Source of the DNA: Planctomycetota bacterium
GTDB lineage: Bacteria; Planctomycetota; Phycisphaerae; Phycisphaerales; UBA1924
Reading direction: 5' to 3'
NCBI GenBank assembly: GCA_018242645.1
Contig: JAFEBN010000002.1
Span: 1-54,719, forward strand
Length of the DNA stretch: 54,719 bases
Shown: piece after piece, positions 44,723 through 54,306 of the stretch
Layout of the letters: every line of letters begins with the position of its first letter
Numbering within the stretch: the stretch's first letter is position 1
Made by a program: the position numbers and the translations under genes
Notes under the pieces: model-generated
What the model saw: only the letters and a program-made list of their open reading frames with translations
Told to the model about the DNA's origin: nothing
The model's database searches: none

Positions 44723-46156
44723 TCAGACGTTGCCGAGCTTATTGACGCCGTTGAGCGCGGCGATTTTGTAGCACTCGGCGAGCGTCGGGTAGTTGAAGAC
44801 GGTGTTGATGAAGTACTCGGCGGTGGCCTTGAAGGCGATGGCGCACTGGCCGATGTGGACGAGCTCGGTCGCGTTGGTGCCGATGATGTGCACACCGAGG
44901 ACGGCGCGGGTGTCCTGGTGGAAGAGGATCTTGAGCGTACCGATCTCGTCGCCCAGGAGCTGGCCACGCGCGGTCTCGCGGTAGGAGGCGATACCCGCTT
45001 CGTAGGGGATGGATTCGGCCGTGAGCTTCTCCTCGGTCCAGCCCACCATGGAAATCTCGGGAATCGAGTAGATGCCGTAGGGAAGCAGCGTGTCGATGTT
45101 GTCGCACTTGACGCCGAACATGTGGCAGGCGGCGACGCGGCCCTGTTCCATCGACGTGCTGGCGAGCGCGGGGAAGCCGATGACATCGCCCGCGGCGTAG
45201 ATATGCGGGACAGATGTCTGGTAGTCCTTGTTCACGCTGATCCTGCCCCGGTTGTCGGCGCTGAGTCCTGCGGCGGCCAGATTGAGCCCGTCGGTGCAGC
45301 CCTGGCGGCCGATGGCGTAGAGCAGCGTGTCGGCGGAAAGCTGCTTGCCGGATTCGAGCGTGACCTCGATCATGGTCTGGATGCCCTCGCGCCGCGCGGC
45401 GTCGGGCGCGTCGCGCCGGTCGATCTTGACGACCTTTTCGCCCAGTCGCAGTGTCACGCCGGACTGGCGGAGGTGGTACTGCAGCGCCTCGGTGATTTCG
45501 GCATCGACGAAATCGAGCAGGCGGGCGCGGCCTTCGATCAGCGTGACGCGAACCCCGAGCGCGGCCAGCATGGACGCGTATTCGGTACCGATGACGCCGC
45601 CACCCACGACGATGATCGAGCGCGGGATGGACGCGAGCTTGAGCAGATCGTCGGAAGAGAAGACCTGTTTGCCGTCGAAGGGAATGGTTTCCGGGGTGGT
45701 GGGAGTGGTGCCCACGGCGATCAGGATGTGGTCGGCCTCGATGGTTTCGGTCGCGTGGGGGCCTACGACATCGACTTCGCGGGCGCTCTTGAACTGGCCC
45801 CGGCCGTTGAGGACGGTGATGCCGTTGTTGGCGAAGTGGTCGCGGACGAGATCGATTTCTTTCTTGATGACGCGATGGCAGGCCTCCATCAGGCCGGCGA
45901 AGCCGCCGGCGCGGTTGAGCGCCGGCTTGGCGGCCTGGAAATCGGCGAGGGAGGGGGCCACGGTGGTGCGGCCGCCGAAGTCGAGGATGGCTTCCCGCAG
46001 CGCCTTGCTTGGGATGGTGCCGGTGTTGATGGCGACGCCGCCCAGCACTTCCCGCTGCTCGATGACGGCGACAGAGCGGCCGAGCTTGGCGGCCTGGATC
46101 GCGGCTTTCTGCCCCGCGGGTCCGGACCCGATGACGCAGAGATCGAACTTTCGCAT
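44723..46156 (-). CDS. sthA: Soluble pyridine nucleotide transhydrogenase SthA (Si-specific)
   Basis: The 477-residue flavoprotein moves hydride between NADPH and NAD+, balancing the two pools. It has the FAD-binding start FDLCVIGSGPAGQKAAIQAA, the segment GGVAINTGTIPSKALRE and the NAD-binding SIIVVGGGVIGTEYASMLAAL. The C-terminal dimer domain (IPEISMVGWTEEKL, then HIIGTNATELVHIGQCA) follows. The two redox cysteines of lipoamide dehydrogenase are replaced (GVAINTG), which separates transhydrogenases from dihydrolipoyl dehydrogenases. The ATG at 46156 has GGGAG 10 nt upstream and a TACCAT hexamer about 24 nt upstream. Confidence 0.92.
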   Translation of the reverse strand: MRKFDLCVIGSGPAGQKAAIQAAKLGRSVAVIEQREVLGGVAINTGTIPSKALREAILDFGGRTTVAPSLADFQAAKPALNRAGGFAGLMEACHRVIKKEIDLVRDHFANNGITVLNGRGQFKSAREVDVVGPHATETIEADHILIAVGTTPTTPETIPFDGKQVFSSDDLLKLASIPRSIIVVGGGVIGTEYASMLAALGVRVTLIEGRARLLDFVDAEITEALQYHLRQSGVTLRLGEKVVKIDRRDAPDAARREGIQTMIEVTLESGKQLSADTLLYAIGRQGCTDGLNLAAAGLSADNRGRISVNKDYQTSVPHIYAAGDVIGFPALASTSMEQGRVAACHMFGVKCDNIDTLLPYGIYSIPEISMVGWTEEKLTAESIPYEAGIASYRETARGQLLGDEIGTLKILFHQDTRAVLGVHIIGTNATELVHIGQCAIAFKATAEYFINTVFNYPTLAECYKIAALNGVNKLGNV

Positions 46157-46342
46157 TCTGAGAGAACTCCCGAAGCGGCGATGGTAACAAGAACCGGCTC
46201 GCCCGGTACTTATCGGTTCAATTGGTGGTGGCGCATGCGGGGGAGGGCCCAAGCGGTGGTCGTCCAGCGGGGGCCGGGGCGAGGGGGAGGTATCCGGGAA
46301 ACACGGTTCGGCTACGCTTGGGGACTACGGAGATTTGATCGC

Positions 46343-49300
46343 TTGACCCTGACCAGCCGCGCCATCCGAAAGACGTTTCTCGACTTCTTCAAAGCCAAGG
46401 GCACCGGGAACGGCGCGCCCGACGGGCACGTGATCGTCCCCAGCTCGCCGGTGGTGCCGGTCGACGACCCGACGTTGATGTTCACCAACGCGGGGATGAA
46501 CCAGTTCAAGCCGATCTTTTTGGGGCAGGTCGAACCGAGCAGCCCGCTGGCGAAGCTGCGCCGCGCGGCGGACACGCAGAAATGCATCCGCGCCGGCGGC
46601 AAGCACAACGATCTGGAAGACGTGGGCAAGGACACGTACCACCACACCTTCTTCGAGATGCTGGGGAACTGGTCGTTCGGCGATTACTTCAAGAAGGAAG
46701 CGATCGACTGGTCTTGGGAACTGCTGACGAAGGTCTACGGCATCCCGGCCCACGCGCTGTACGCAACGTACTTCGGGGGCGATCCGCGCTTCGGCATGGA
46801 GCCGGACGAAGAAACACGCCAGTTGTGGCTTCAGTACCTGCCGGCGGATCGGGTGATCCCCGGGAACATGAAGGACAACTTCTGGATGATGGGCGACACG
46901 GGCCCGTGCGGACCGTGCACCGAAATCCACGTCGATCGGCTCGCGGCGCTGGGCCAGTCCGACCGCAACGCCGCGTCGATCGTCAATATGGGCGACCCGG
47001 ACGTTCTGGAAATCTGGAACAACGTTTTCATCCAGTTCAACTCGGAGTATTCGGCGGAAGGCGCGGCAGCGCTCGACCAGTGGGATCGGACGCCGGAAGC
47101 GCAGAAATCGGAGACCGGCTACAAGTCTCGCGCCGAGATCGAAGCCAAGTATCGCAAGCTGATCACCCTGCCAGCCAAGCACGTGGACACGGGCATGGGC
47201 CTGGAGCGACTGGTCAGCGTGCTCCAGAACGTGCGGAGCAACTACGACACCGACCTGTTCGCGCCGATCTTCATGGCGATCGAGCGGGCGACGGGGGCGC
47301 GGGAGTATCGGGGGACGCTGGGCGCCAAGGACGTCGGGAACATCGATACGGCCTACCGCGTGATCGCGGACCACATCCGGTGTCTGACCTTTGCGATTAC
47401 GGACGGCGCCGTGCCGAGCAACGTTGGACGTGGCTACGTGCTCCGTCGCATTCTGCGGCGTGCGGTTCGGTACGGCCGGCAGATGCTGGGCGCCAAGGGC
47501 GGCTTCTTCGCGGGGCTCGTGCCGGTTGTCGTCGAGCACATGGGCGACGCGTTCCCGGAACTCAAGCGAGACCCGGCGAAAGTCGAGGCGATCATCCGCG
47601 ACGAAGAAGAGAGTTTCGGGCGAACGCTGGATCGCGGGATCAAGCTTTTTGAATCGCTGGCAACCTCCATCCCCAAGGGCGGGAAGATCCCCGGTGCGGA
47701 CGCGTTCAAGCTGTACGACACTTTTGGATTCCCGGTCGATCTGACCGAACTGATGGCGCAGGAGCGCGGCATCAGCGTCGACATGGTCGGGTACGAAGCG
47801 GAAAAGAAGAAAGCCGAAGAGCTTTCACGCGCCAGCGAGAAGAAGGAAGCCGAGAAATCGATCACGCTCGATGGCGATGCCGTCGCGCGGTTGATGCGTC
47901 TGGGTGTCGAAACGACCGACGACCACGCGAAGTTCGACTTGAAGCAGACCAAGGCGCACGTGCGGGCGATCTGGAACGGCACAAACCTCGATGAGTCCGC
48001 CAAGCCCGTGTTCAACCATCGCACGCAGGTGGGCATCGTGCTCGACAAGACCTCGTTTTACGCGACGATGGGCGGGCAGGACTGCGACAGCGGCGAGATC
48101 GAGGTGATCGGCGAGACCAAGTCGAGCGTGCGCGACTCGCACGAGGGCGGGCGGTTCAAGGTTGATTCCGTCGCGGCCTTTGGCGGTTACGTGCTGCACA
48201 TCGGCACCGTGACGCACGGCGAGATCCGCGTGGGTGACACGGTCGTGCTGCACGTGGACAAGCATCGGCGCCAGGCGACGGCGGCGAATCACACGGCGAC
48301 GCACCTCGCCAACTTCGCGCTGCGCGCGGTGCTCGGCGAAGGTGTGGACCAGAAGGGTTCGCTGGTGGCGGCGGATCGCATGCGGTTCGACTTCTCGCAC
48401 GGCCAGCCGGTCTCGCCCGAGGAGTTGGGCAAGGTCGAGTCGATCGTGCGCGACCAGATCCGGCGCGATCTCACGGTGTACGCCCAGCCCGCGCCCCTGA
48501 GTTCGGCGCGCGGGATCAACGGGCTGCGGGCGGTGTTCGGCGAGACGTATCCCGACCCGGTGCGCGTGGTCTCCATCGGCCAACCGGTGGCGGACCTCAT
48601 GGAGCAGGCGCACAGTCCGGCGTGGCGCGAACTCTCGATCGAGTTCTGCGGCGGCACCCACGTGGCATCGACTGCACAGATCGGTTCGTTCGCCCTGGTG
48701 AGCGAGGAAGCGGTGGCCAAGGGCGTGCGCCGCGTCGTGGCGTTGACAGGCAAGCCGGCCGAACAGGCGATCCACGCCGCGGACGCGGCCGAAGCGCGGA
48801 TTCGCAGCGTGGGGCTCATGAGCGACAGCGTGCTCACGGCCGAGATCCCGGCGCTTCTCAAGAATCTGGACGACGCGGTGATGCCCACGGCCAGGAAGAC
48901 CGCGCTGCGGCAGGCGATCACGGCGCTGCAGGAACGCGCCAAGAACGCGGCGAAAGCGGCGAGCGCGGGGCGCCAGGCCGAAGCGGTTCGCGAAGCCAAG
49001 GTGCTGGCGGAGTCCGCGCAGCTCGCCAACCAGATGATCGTGGTCGGGTCGATCGAAGCGGGCGAAGATCGTGCGGCGCTGAATGCTGCGATCGCGGTTG
49101 TCAAGGACGCGAATCCGCGGGCCGCGATCATGCTGTTCAGCGTGGATCATCCGAGCGGACGCGTGGCGATCAACGCGATCGTACCGGACGCCCTCATTCA
49201 GAAGGGGCTGAAGGCGGGCGACTGGCTGCGCGAAGCCGCGGCGGTGGTGGGCGGCAAGGGCGGCGGCAAACCCGACGCGGCGCAGGGCGGCGGGACCGAT

Positions 49301-49363
49301 GCCGGCAAGATTAAGGAAGCGATACTCGCGGCTCGGAACGCGGCTCATCGCGTCGTGCACTGA
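46343..49363 (+). CDS. alaS: Alanyl-tRNA synthetase
   Basis: The class II synthetase charges tRNA-Ala and edits mischarged Ser/Gly. Motif 1 and 2 surroundings are clear (FTNAGMNQFKPIFLG, then CIRAGGKHNDLEDVGKD, HHTFFEMLGNWSFGDYFK and DTGMGLERL). The editing domain has HTATHLANFALR and CGGTHVAST, the zinc ligands, and the C-Ala domain follows (GGKGGGKPDAAQGG). At 1006 residues it is about 130 longer than E. coli AlaS, mainly through inserts before and around the editing domain. The start is a TTG at 46343, chosen for GGAG 8 nt upstream and for the normal N-terminus TLTSRAIRKTFLDFF. A TACGCT hexamer at 46313 may be its -10. The open frame upstream to 44855 is antisense to sthA. Confidence 0.93.
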   Translation: MTLTSRAIRKTFLDFFKAKGTGNGAPDGHVIVPSSPVVPVDDPTLMFTNAGMNQFKPIFLGQVEPSSPLAKLRRAADTQKCIRAGGKHNDLEDVGKDTYHHTFFEMLGNWSFGDYFKKEAIDWSWELLTKVYGIPAHALYATYFGGDPRFGMEPDEETRQLWLQYLPADRVIPGNMKDNFWMMGDTGPCGPCTEIHVDRLAALGQSDRNAASIVNMGDPDVLEIWNNVFIQFNSEYSAEGAAALDQWDRTPEAQKSETGYKSRAEIEAKYRKLITLPAKHVDTGMGLERLVSVLQNVRSNYDTDLFAPIFMAIERATGAREYRGTLGAKDVGNIDTAYRVIADHIRCLTFAITDGAVPSNVGRGYVLRRILRRAVRYGRQMLGAKGGFFAGLVPVVVEHMGDAFPELKRDPAKVEAIIRDEEESFGRTLDRGIKLFESLATSIPKGGKIPGADAFKLYDTFGFPVDLTELMAQERGISVDMVGYEAEKKKAEELSRASEKKEAEKSITLDGDAVARLMRLGVETTDDHAKFDLKQTKAHVRAIWNGTNLDESAKPVFNHRTQVGIVLDKTSFYATMGGQDCDSGEIEVIGETKSSVRDSHEGGRFKVDSVAAFGGYVLHIGTVTHGEIRVGDTVVLHVDKHRRQATAANHTATHLANFALRAVLGEGVDQKGSLVAADRMRFDFSHGQPVSPEELGKVESIVRDQIRRDLTVYAQPAPLSSARGINGLRAVFGETYPDPVRVVSIGQPVADLMEQAHSPAWRELSIEFCGGTHVASTAQIGSFALVSEEAVAKGVRRVVALTGKPAEQAIHAADAAEARIRSVGLMSDSVLTAEIPALLKNLDDAVMPTARKTALRQAITALQERAKNAAKAASAGRQAEAVREAKVLAESAQLANQMIVVGSIEAGEDRAALNAAIAVVKDANPRAAIMLFSVDHPSGRVAINAIVPDALIQKGLKAGDWLREAAAVVGGKGGGKPDAAQGGGTDAGKIKEAILAARNAAHRVVH

Positions 49364-49386
49364 TACCTTGTCGGAGTGCGAACCGG

Positions 49387-49806
49387 ATGACGCACAAAAA
49401 GCAGCACGGCGAACACGAGGAACAACCGCCGGAGAAGCCCCACGATCCGTATCAGGCGATGATCGACGCGGCTCCGCGGATTCCCGAGGTGCTGCGGCAT
49501 CCGCCCGAGCTGCCCGCGGATGTGCAGGAGATCGTTGAACCCTCTCCGGCCTCTACAAGTTCGCTCATGGAGGCGGGCAAGGCGTGGGGGGTCGCGCTCG
49601 ACTTTGTGTTCACCATCATCGGCGGGCTGGTCATCGGCTGGCTCCTCGACCGCTGGATGGGATTCCGGCCCTGGGGCACGCTGGGAGGGCTGGCGGGGGG
49701 GTTTGTTTTCGCGTTCATCCGGATCGTGCGGCACACGCAGCGGGTGGAGGCACGTGAAAAAGCGGCGAAAGAAGCGGCCCAGCGGGGCCGTTCCGGAGAG
49801 CGCTAA
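49387..49806 (+). CDS. atpZ: AtpZ/AtpI-like F0F1 ATPase accessory protein
   Basis: The 139-residue protein has a long polar, His/Glu/Pro-rich N-terminus (about 75 residues). Two membrane helices follow (about 76-92 and 98-116) around GGLVIGWLLDRWMGFRPWGTLGG, the signature of the ATPase_gene1/AtpZ family, which precedes atp operons and is implicated in assembly or in Mg2+/Ca2+ movement. A basic tail follows. It begins the ATP synthase cluster, 23 bp after alaS; TACCTT at about 49363 could be a -10 box within that gap. Confidence 0.75.
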   Translation: MTHKKQHGEHEEQPPEKPHDPYQAMIDAAPRIPEVLRHPPELPADVQEIVEPSPASTSSLMEAGKAWGVALDFVFTIIGGLVIGWLLDRWMGFRPWGTLGGLAGGFVFAFIRIVRHTQRVEAREKAAKEAAQRGRSGER

Positions 49807-49996
49807 CCGCGACGTGCCCGATGCGCTCTCGGGTCGAAAAAAGCGGACCCAACGCCTATCCTTCCACCCTTTCCGGCGGACCGTTCAGACACCAAATCGC
49901 ACCTCTGGAAGATACGCTGAGGGTTGATCCCGGAGCGTGGTGCGAGCGGAGTCGACGGGCGATGGGAAAGGGCCTGGAGAGCGAATCTTCGCCGCG

Positions 49997-50469
49997 ATGG
50001 AATCTGCTCCGCACATGACGACGGCCGGCTCGGTGCAATCGCCGCCGCGCGCGTTGTACGGCTTGCTGATGGCGGGGTTTGTCGCGCTTGGTGCTCTGGC
50101 GGCGTACGCGGTCGGTCTGCGGGGATCTGCGGACTCGGCCAACCTGGCGGCGATGGCGGTGCTGCTGGCGGGTTTCCTCGGGCTGATTCCGGCGGTGCTT
50201 CGGCTTCGCGGCGGGATGCAGACGTGGGGCCTGCTGGTGTTCGGCGCCGGCATGGCGCGGATGCTCGCGCTGCTGGCGATTGCCGTGTACTTCTCGATGA
50301 TGCGTGAGGTCGTCAAGCAGCCTTTCTGGCTTGGCGTGGTGAGTGGGGGCGTGATCGTGCTCGTCCTTGAGACGGTCGCGGCCTTCGTCATTCTGAATCG
50401 ATTTGAATCCGCCCGCGTGAGGCAGCCCGGTGCCGGCGCGGCGCAAGCTTCGGGGAGTTCGACCGAGTC

Positions 50470-50473
<4 letters not shown>
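49997..50473 (+). CDS. atpI: ATP synthase subunit I-like membrane protein
   Basis: The roughly 158-residue protein has four likely membrane helices (about 18-38, 48-66, 75-100 and 112-135) and a short polar tail. Sequence similarity to named families is weak. Size, helix number and position just before atpB match subunit I, which helps assemble the c-ring. The start is uncertain. I give the ATG at 49997; a GTG at 49937 with GGAG 4 nt upstream and an ATG at 50015 are both possible. Its stop overlaps the atpB start (ATGA), so translation is coupled. Confidence 0.6.
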
Positions 50474-51803
<1,330 letters not shown>

Positions 51804-51886
51804 TTTTCTCGGAGGCGTCCCTGACGGGGCGCTTCCGACTTCTTTTCCGCTGGATCCGGGGCAAGTGTGCCCGCTGGAGGTTTTCG

Positions 51887-52477
51887 ATGAAGCGTTCTTC
51901 GCTCGTGTTCGGTGCGGCCTCGACATTCCTGCTCGTCCCCGCGACGCTCGCGCTCGCGAACGATGAGACCGTGGGCGCCCTGCCCACCGTCAAGCAGGGC
52001 GTGGTCACCGGCGTGACCGCGATTGTGGTCTTCCTGATCGTGCTGGCGGTGCTCGCGACGAAGGTCTGGCCGGCGATCAGCCAGGGCCTCGACGATCGCA
52101 CCAATAAGATCCGCTCCGAGATCGAGGCGGCGGAGAAGGCCCGCAAGGCCGCGGCGGACGCGCTGGCCCAGTACGAACAGAGCCTGGCCCAGGCCCGCGC
52201 CGAGGCGGCCAAGATGATCGAAGCGACCAAGGCGCAGCAGACCGAGCTGGCCAACGAGCTCAAGGCCAAGGCCGAGGCGGATCTCGCACTCATGCGTGAG
52301 CGTGCGGTGAAGGAGATCCAGCAGGCCAAGCAGTCGGCCGCGGCGGAGCTGTACTCCGAGGCGACGAACCTGGCGACGATGGTCGCGGGGAAGATCCTCA
52401 AGCGTGAGATCAACGCGCAGGACCAGCAGCGTCTGGTGGAAGAGTCGCTGGGCCAGCTCCAGAGCATGCGGAACTGA
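51887..52477 (+). CDS. atpF: ATP synthase F0 subunit b with signal-like N-terminus
   Basis: The 196-residue stator subunit has a membrane helix at about 38-60 (GVVTGVTAIVVFLIVLAVLATKVWP), then the long charged helix (DDRTNKIRSEIEAAEKARKA and onward) that dimerises and reaches the delta subunit. As in the c subunit, a separate hydrophobic signal-like stretch comes first (MKRSSLVFGAASTFLLVPAT, then LALAND), so the protein is predicted either to be cleaved or to have two membrane passes. GGAGG precedes the ATG. It lies between atpE and atpH in the same operon. Confidence 0.93.
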   Translation: MKRSSLVFGAASTFLLVPATLALANDETVGALPTVKQGVVTGVTAIVVFLIVLAVLATKVWPAISQGLDDRTNKIRSEIEAAEKARKAAADALAQYEQSLAQARAEAAKMIEATKAQQTELANELKAKAEADLALMRERAVKEIQQAKQSAAAELYSEATNLATMVAGKILKREINAQDQQRLVEESLGQLQSMRN

Positions 52478-52521
52478 ACAGGGCGGCGGGATTCTTTTAC
52501 GAACCGATCGGAGATTCGAAC

Positions 52522-53130
52522 GTGCCTCTGACTCAAGCCAAGCCCGACGCCCTTGCCAATATCTACGCCAAGAGCCTCTTTGCCGAGGCGTTCGGCGCCG
52601 GCGGACGTGAACGCGTCGAGACCATCCAGGGCCAGCTCGAGGACCTGCTGGAGCTCACCCGCTCGGACAAGACGTTCAACGAATTTCTCGCCTCCCGCGT
52701 GATCAGCACGGCGGAGCGCGAAGGGACGCTGAAGAAGATCCTGGGCAACCGGATCGATGAGCTGCTGCTGCGTTTCCTGCTGGTGATGAACCGCAAGGAG
52801 CGTCTGGGGCACCTCGTGCCGGTTGCCGCGGCGTACGACCAGGTCGTGCAGCAGCAGTTCGGCCGGGTGGAGGTGGACGTAATCTCGGCGGCGCCGCTGG
52901 AAGCGGGGCAGTTGAGCGGCGTGCGTGACCGTCTGGGCAAGGCGCTGGGCAAGGAAGTGATCGTCCACACGTACACCGAGCCCGCGATGATCGGCGGTGT
53001 GAAGTTCCGCATCGGCGATCAGCTCATCGACGCGAGCGTGCAGACCAGCCTGCGGAAGATCAAGGACCAGCTGGGGACGCAGGGGGACTCGGTCGTGCGT
53101 GGCAAGATCGACCGGATCGTCGAGGGTTGA
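52522..53130 (+). CDS. atpH: ATP synthase F1 subunit delta
   Basis: The 202-residue subunit joins the peripheral stalk to the top of F1. It opens with ANIYAKSLFAEAF, has the helical N-domain, and ends with the OSCP/delta signature IGGVKFRIGDQLIDASVQTSLRKIKDQL. The GTG start fits the beginning of the conserved domain. It is the last atp gene here: a strong terminator follows, and atpA, atpG, atpD and atpC are absent. Confidence 0.93.
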   Translation: MPLTQAKPDALANIYAKSLFAEAFGAGGRERVETIQGQLEDLLELTRSDKTFNEFLASRVISTAEREGTLKKILGNRIDELLLRFLLVMNRKERLGHLVPVAAAYDQVVQQQFGRVEVDVISAAPLEAGQLSGVRDRLGKALGKEVIVHTYTEPAMIGGVKFRIGDQLIDASVQTSLRKIKDQLGTQGDSVVRGKIDRIVEG

Positions 53131-53173
53131 GCCGCGGACCGCGAAGCTCAACGCCCGAAAATCTCGAGCAGCC

Positions 53174-53201
53174 AACGGTCGCGAATTCGCGGCCGTTTTT
53201 T
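53174..53201 (+). terminator. Rho-independent terminator of the atp cluster
   Basis: A 10-bp stem with one T-G pair (53174-53183 with 53188-53197, AACGGTCGCG/CGCGGCCGTT) has an AATT loop and a run of T. It ends the atp cluster right after atpH and overlaps the stop of the opposing peroxiredoxin gene. Confidence 0.9.
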
Positions 53202-53811
53202 ATTGCGTTTGCCGGGCCGTCGAGATCGGCAGCGACTTGAGCCAGGTCAGGACCACGGAAGCGTTCTGGTCCGGCGGAAAAACCGGGTACCAGACTTTGC
53301 GGATTACGCCGCCCTCGCAGTACCAGCTCATGCGTTTGATGAGCGTGGACGGGCCTCCGGCGGGGAGGCCATCGGAGATCGGGGGCATTTCCATCGTGGG
53401 CAGGCGCATCGCGCGGGTGAGAGCGAGATCGGAATCGCTGAGGAGTTCGAAGGTCAGGTGCGTGCGCTCGGCGAACTCGCGCTGGTAGTCGGTGGTTTGT
53501 GTGCTGATGCCGTAGATGGAAACGCCCAGCGCGGCGAATTCGGAAGCGAGATCGCGGTATGCGCAGGAGTGGGGCGTGCAGCCTCGGGCGCCGGGGACGA
53601 GATCCCAGCCGTCGGGCGGCGGGCGGCCGGGAACGCCCGAACGGGGGTAGAAGAAGAGGACTGATTTACCGTTAATTTCGGAGAGGATCTGAGGCGTGCC
53701 GCGGGTGCTGATGAGCGAGAGCGGCGGCAAGCGCATTCCGGTCAGGTGTGCGGTGGCGCCGTCGTCTTGCGGAGCGGGTAAGTCAGAGGGCAGTGTGGTC
53801 GGATCGTGCAT
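53200..53811 (-). CDS. Peroxiredoxin, BCP/PrxQ-like
   Basis: The 203-residue thiol peroxidase removes hydroperoxides. The thioredoxin-like core starts LPPLSLISTRG, then NGKSVLFFYPR. The active region is PGARGCTPHSCAYRDL, where the first Cys would be peroxidatic and the second, five residues on, resolving, as in PrxQ. A 13-residue insert (VPGRPPPDGWDLV) lies between YPR and that motif. SIYGISTQTTDYQREFAERT and FELLSDSDLALTRAM follow the family. No Shine-Dalgarno is visible before the ATG. It lies downstream of the GxxExxY unit and the aldehyde dehydrogenase on the same strand, so it was probably co-transcribed with the latter. Confidence 0.88.
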   Translation of the reverse strand: MHDPTTLPSDLPAPQDDGATAHLTGMRLPPLSLISTRGTPQILSEINGKSVLFFYPRSGVPGRPPPDGWDLVPGARGCTPHSCAYRDLASEFAALGVSIYGISTQTTDYQREFAERTHLTFELLSDSDLALTRAMRLPTMEMPPISDGLPAGGPSTLIKRMSWYCEGGVIRKVWYPVFPPDQNASVVLTWLKSLPISTARQTQ

Positions 53812-53822
53812 GGAAAGGCATT

Positions 53823-53856
53823 TTCACCACAGAGAACACAGAGATCACGGAGGGGA
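53823..53856 (+). repeat. Left arm of a perfect 34-bp inverted repeat
   Basis: The arm begins TTCACCACAGAGAACACAGA and ends CACGGAGGGGA. It matches 54265-54298 in reverse complement at every position, and the match stops exactly at both ends. Inside it are three 9-nt units (53826-53852) of the form A-N-CAC-R-GAG. On the minus strand it holds the last four codons of the GxxExxY gene, including the stop. Confidence 0.95.
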
Positions 53857-54258
53857 AATGTTGCTGATTCGGCGGGTGATCCCTTTGATCAATTGCGTGA
53901 CGTTGAAATTGATAAGCAGCCCGACCGGCAGATTTGCAAGACGGAGGTAGGTCATCAGTTGTGCTTCATGGATTGGGAGTACCCTGTCGACAGCCTTCAG
54001 CTCGATAATGACCAGGTCTTCAACAACGAGATCGATGCGGTAGCCGCTGTCGATAAGCTGCTCCTTGTAGCGAACTGGCAAATCGACTTGGCGTCGGACG
54101 GAGACTCCACGGGGCAACAGTTCATGCACGAGGCACGCTTCGTATGCGTTTTCCAGCAAGCCGGGGCCGAGGGTGCGATGCACTTCGATCGCCGCGCCGA
54201 TCACCTTGTCGGTGATCTTGTCGCAGCGTGACATCAGAGCCGGATCCGGTCTTTCCAT
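53845..54258 (-). CDS. GxxExxY family protein (PD-(D/E)XK nuclease-like)
   Basis: The 137-residue protein carries the family-naming motif in GPGLLENAYE (G33, E36, Y39). A core follows that looks like a PD-(D/E)XK nuclease: YRIDLVVEDLVIIELKAV, with D76, E86 and K88, and EAQLMTYLRL as the following helix. Function is unknown. The start is taken at the ATG at 54258 because GGAGG, located in the right inverted repeat, is 9 nt upstream; a TTG at 54264 is the alternative. The final residues SPP and the stop codon are encoded by the left inverted repeat, whose boundary falls exactly between codons. Confidence 0.88.
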   Translation of the reverse strand: MERPDPALMSRCDKITDKVIGAAIEVHRTLGPGLLENAYEACLVHELLPRGVSVRRQVDLPVRYKEQLIDSGYRIDLVVEDLVIIELKAVDRVLPIHEAQLMTYLRLANLPVGLLINFNVTQLIKGITRRISNISPP

Positions 54259-54264
54259 CCCCAA

Positions 54265-54298
54265 TCCCCTCCGTGATCTCTGTGTTCTCTGTGGTGAA
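54265..54298 (-). repeat. Right arm of the perfect 34-bp inverted repeat
   Basis: This is the reverse complement of 53823-53856 without mismatch. In the direction of the GxxExxY gene it is the whole visible 5' leader and supplies the Shine-Dalgarno GGAGG. Confidence 0.95.
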
Positions 54299-54306
54299 TT
54301 GTCTTT

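Larger units (their letters stand above)
53823..54298 (-). mobile_element. Candidate minimal mobile unit: inverted repeat - GxxExxY gene - inverted repeat
   Basis: The 476-bp unit is made only of two 34-bp inverted repeats and one gene that touches both. It lies between an aldehyde dehydrogenase gene (stop 8 bp to the right) and a peroxiredoxin gene (start 11 bp to the left), both on the minus strand. Removing it would leave a 19-bp gap, normal for an operon. Two T bases flank each outer end and might be a short target duplication, though this could be chance. No transposase is present. Mobility is inference. Confidence 0.55.

Noticed and set aside
44855-46342. 500-codon extension of the alaS frame upstream
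   Set aside because: It is antisense to sthA; AlaS homology begins at the TTG at 46343.
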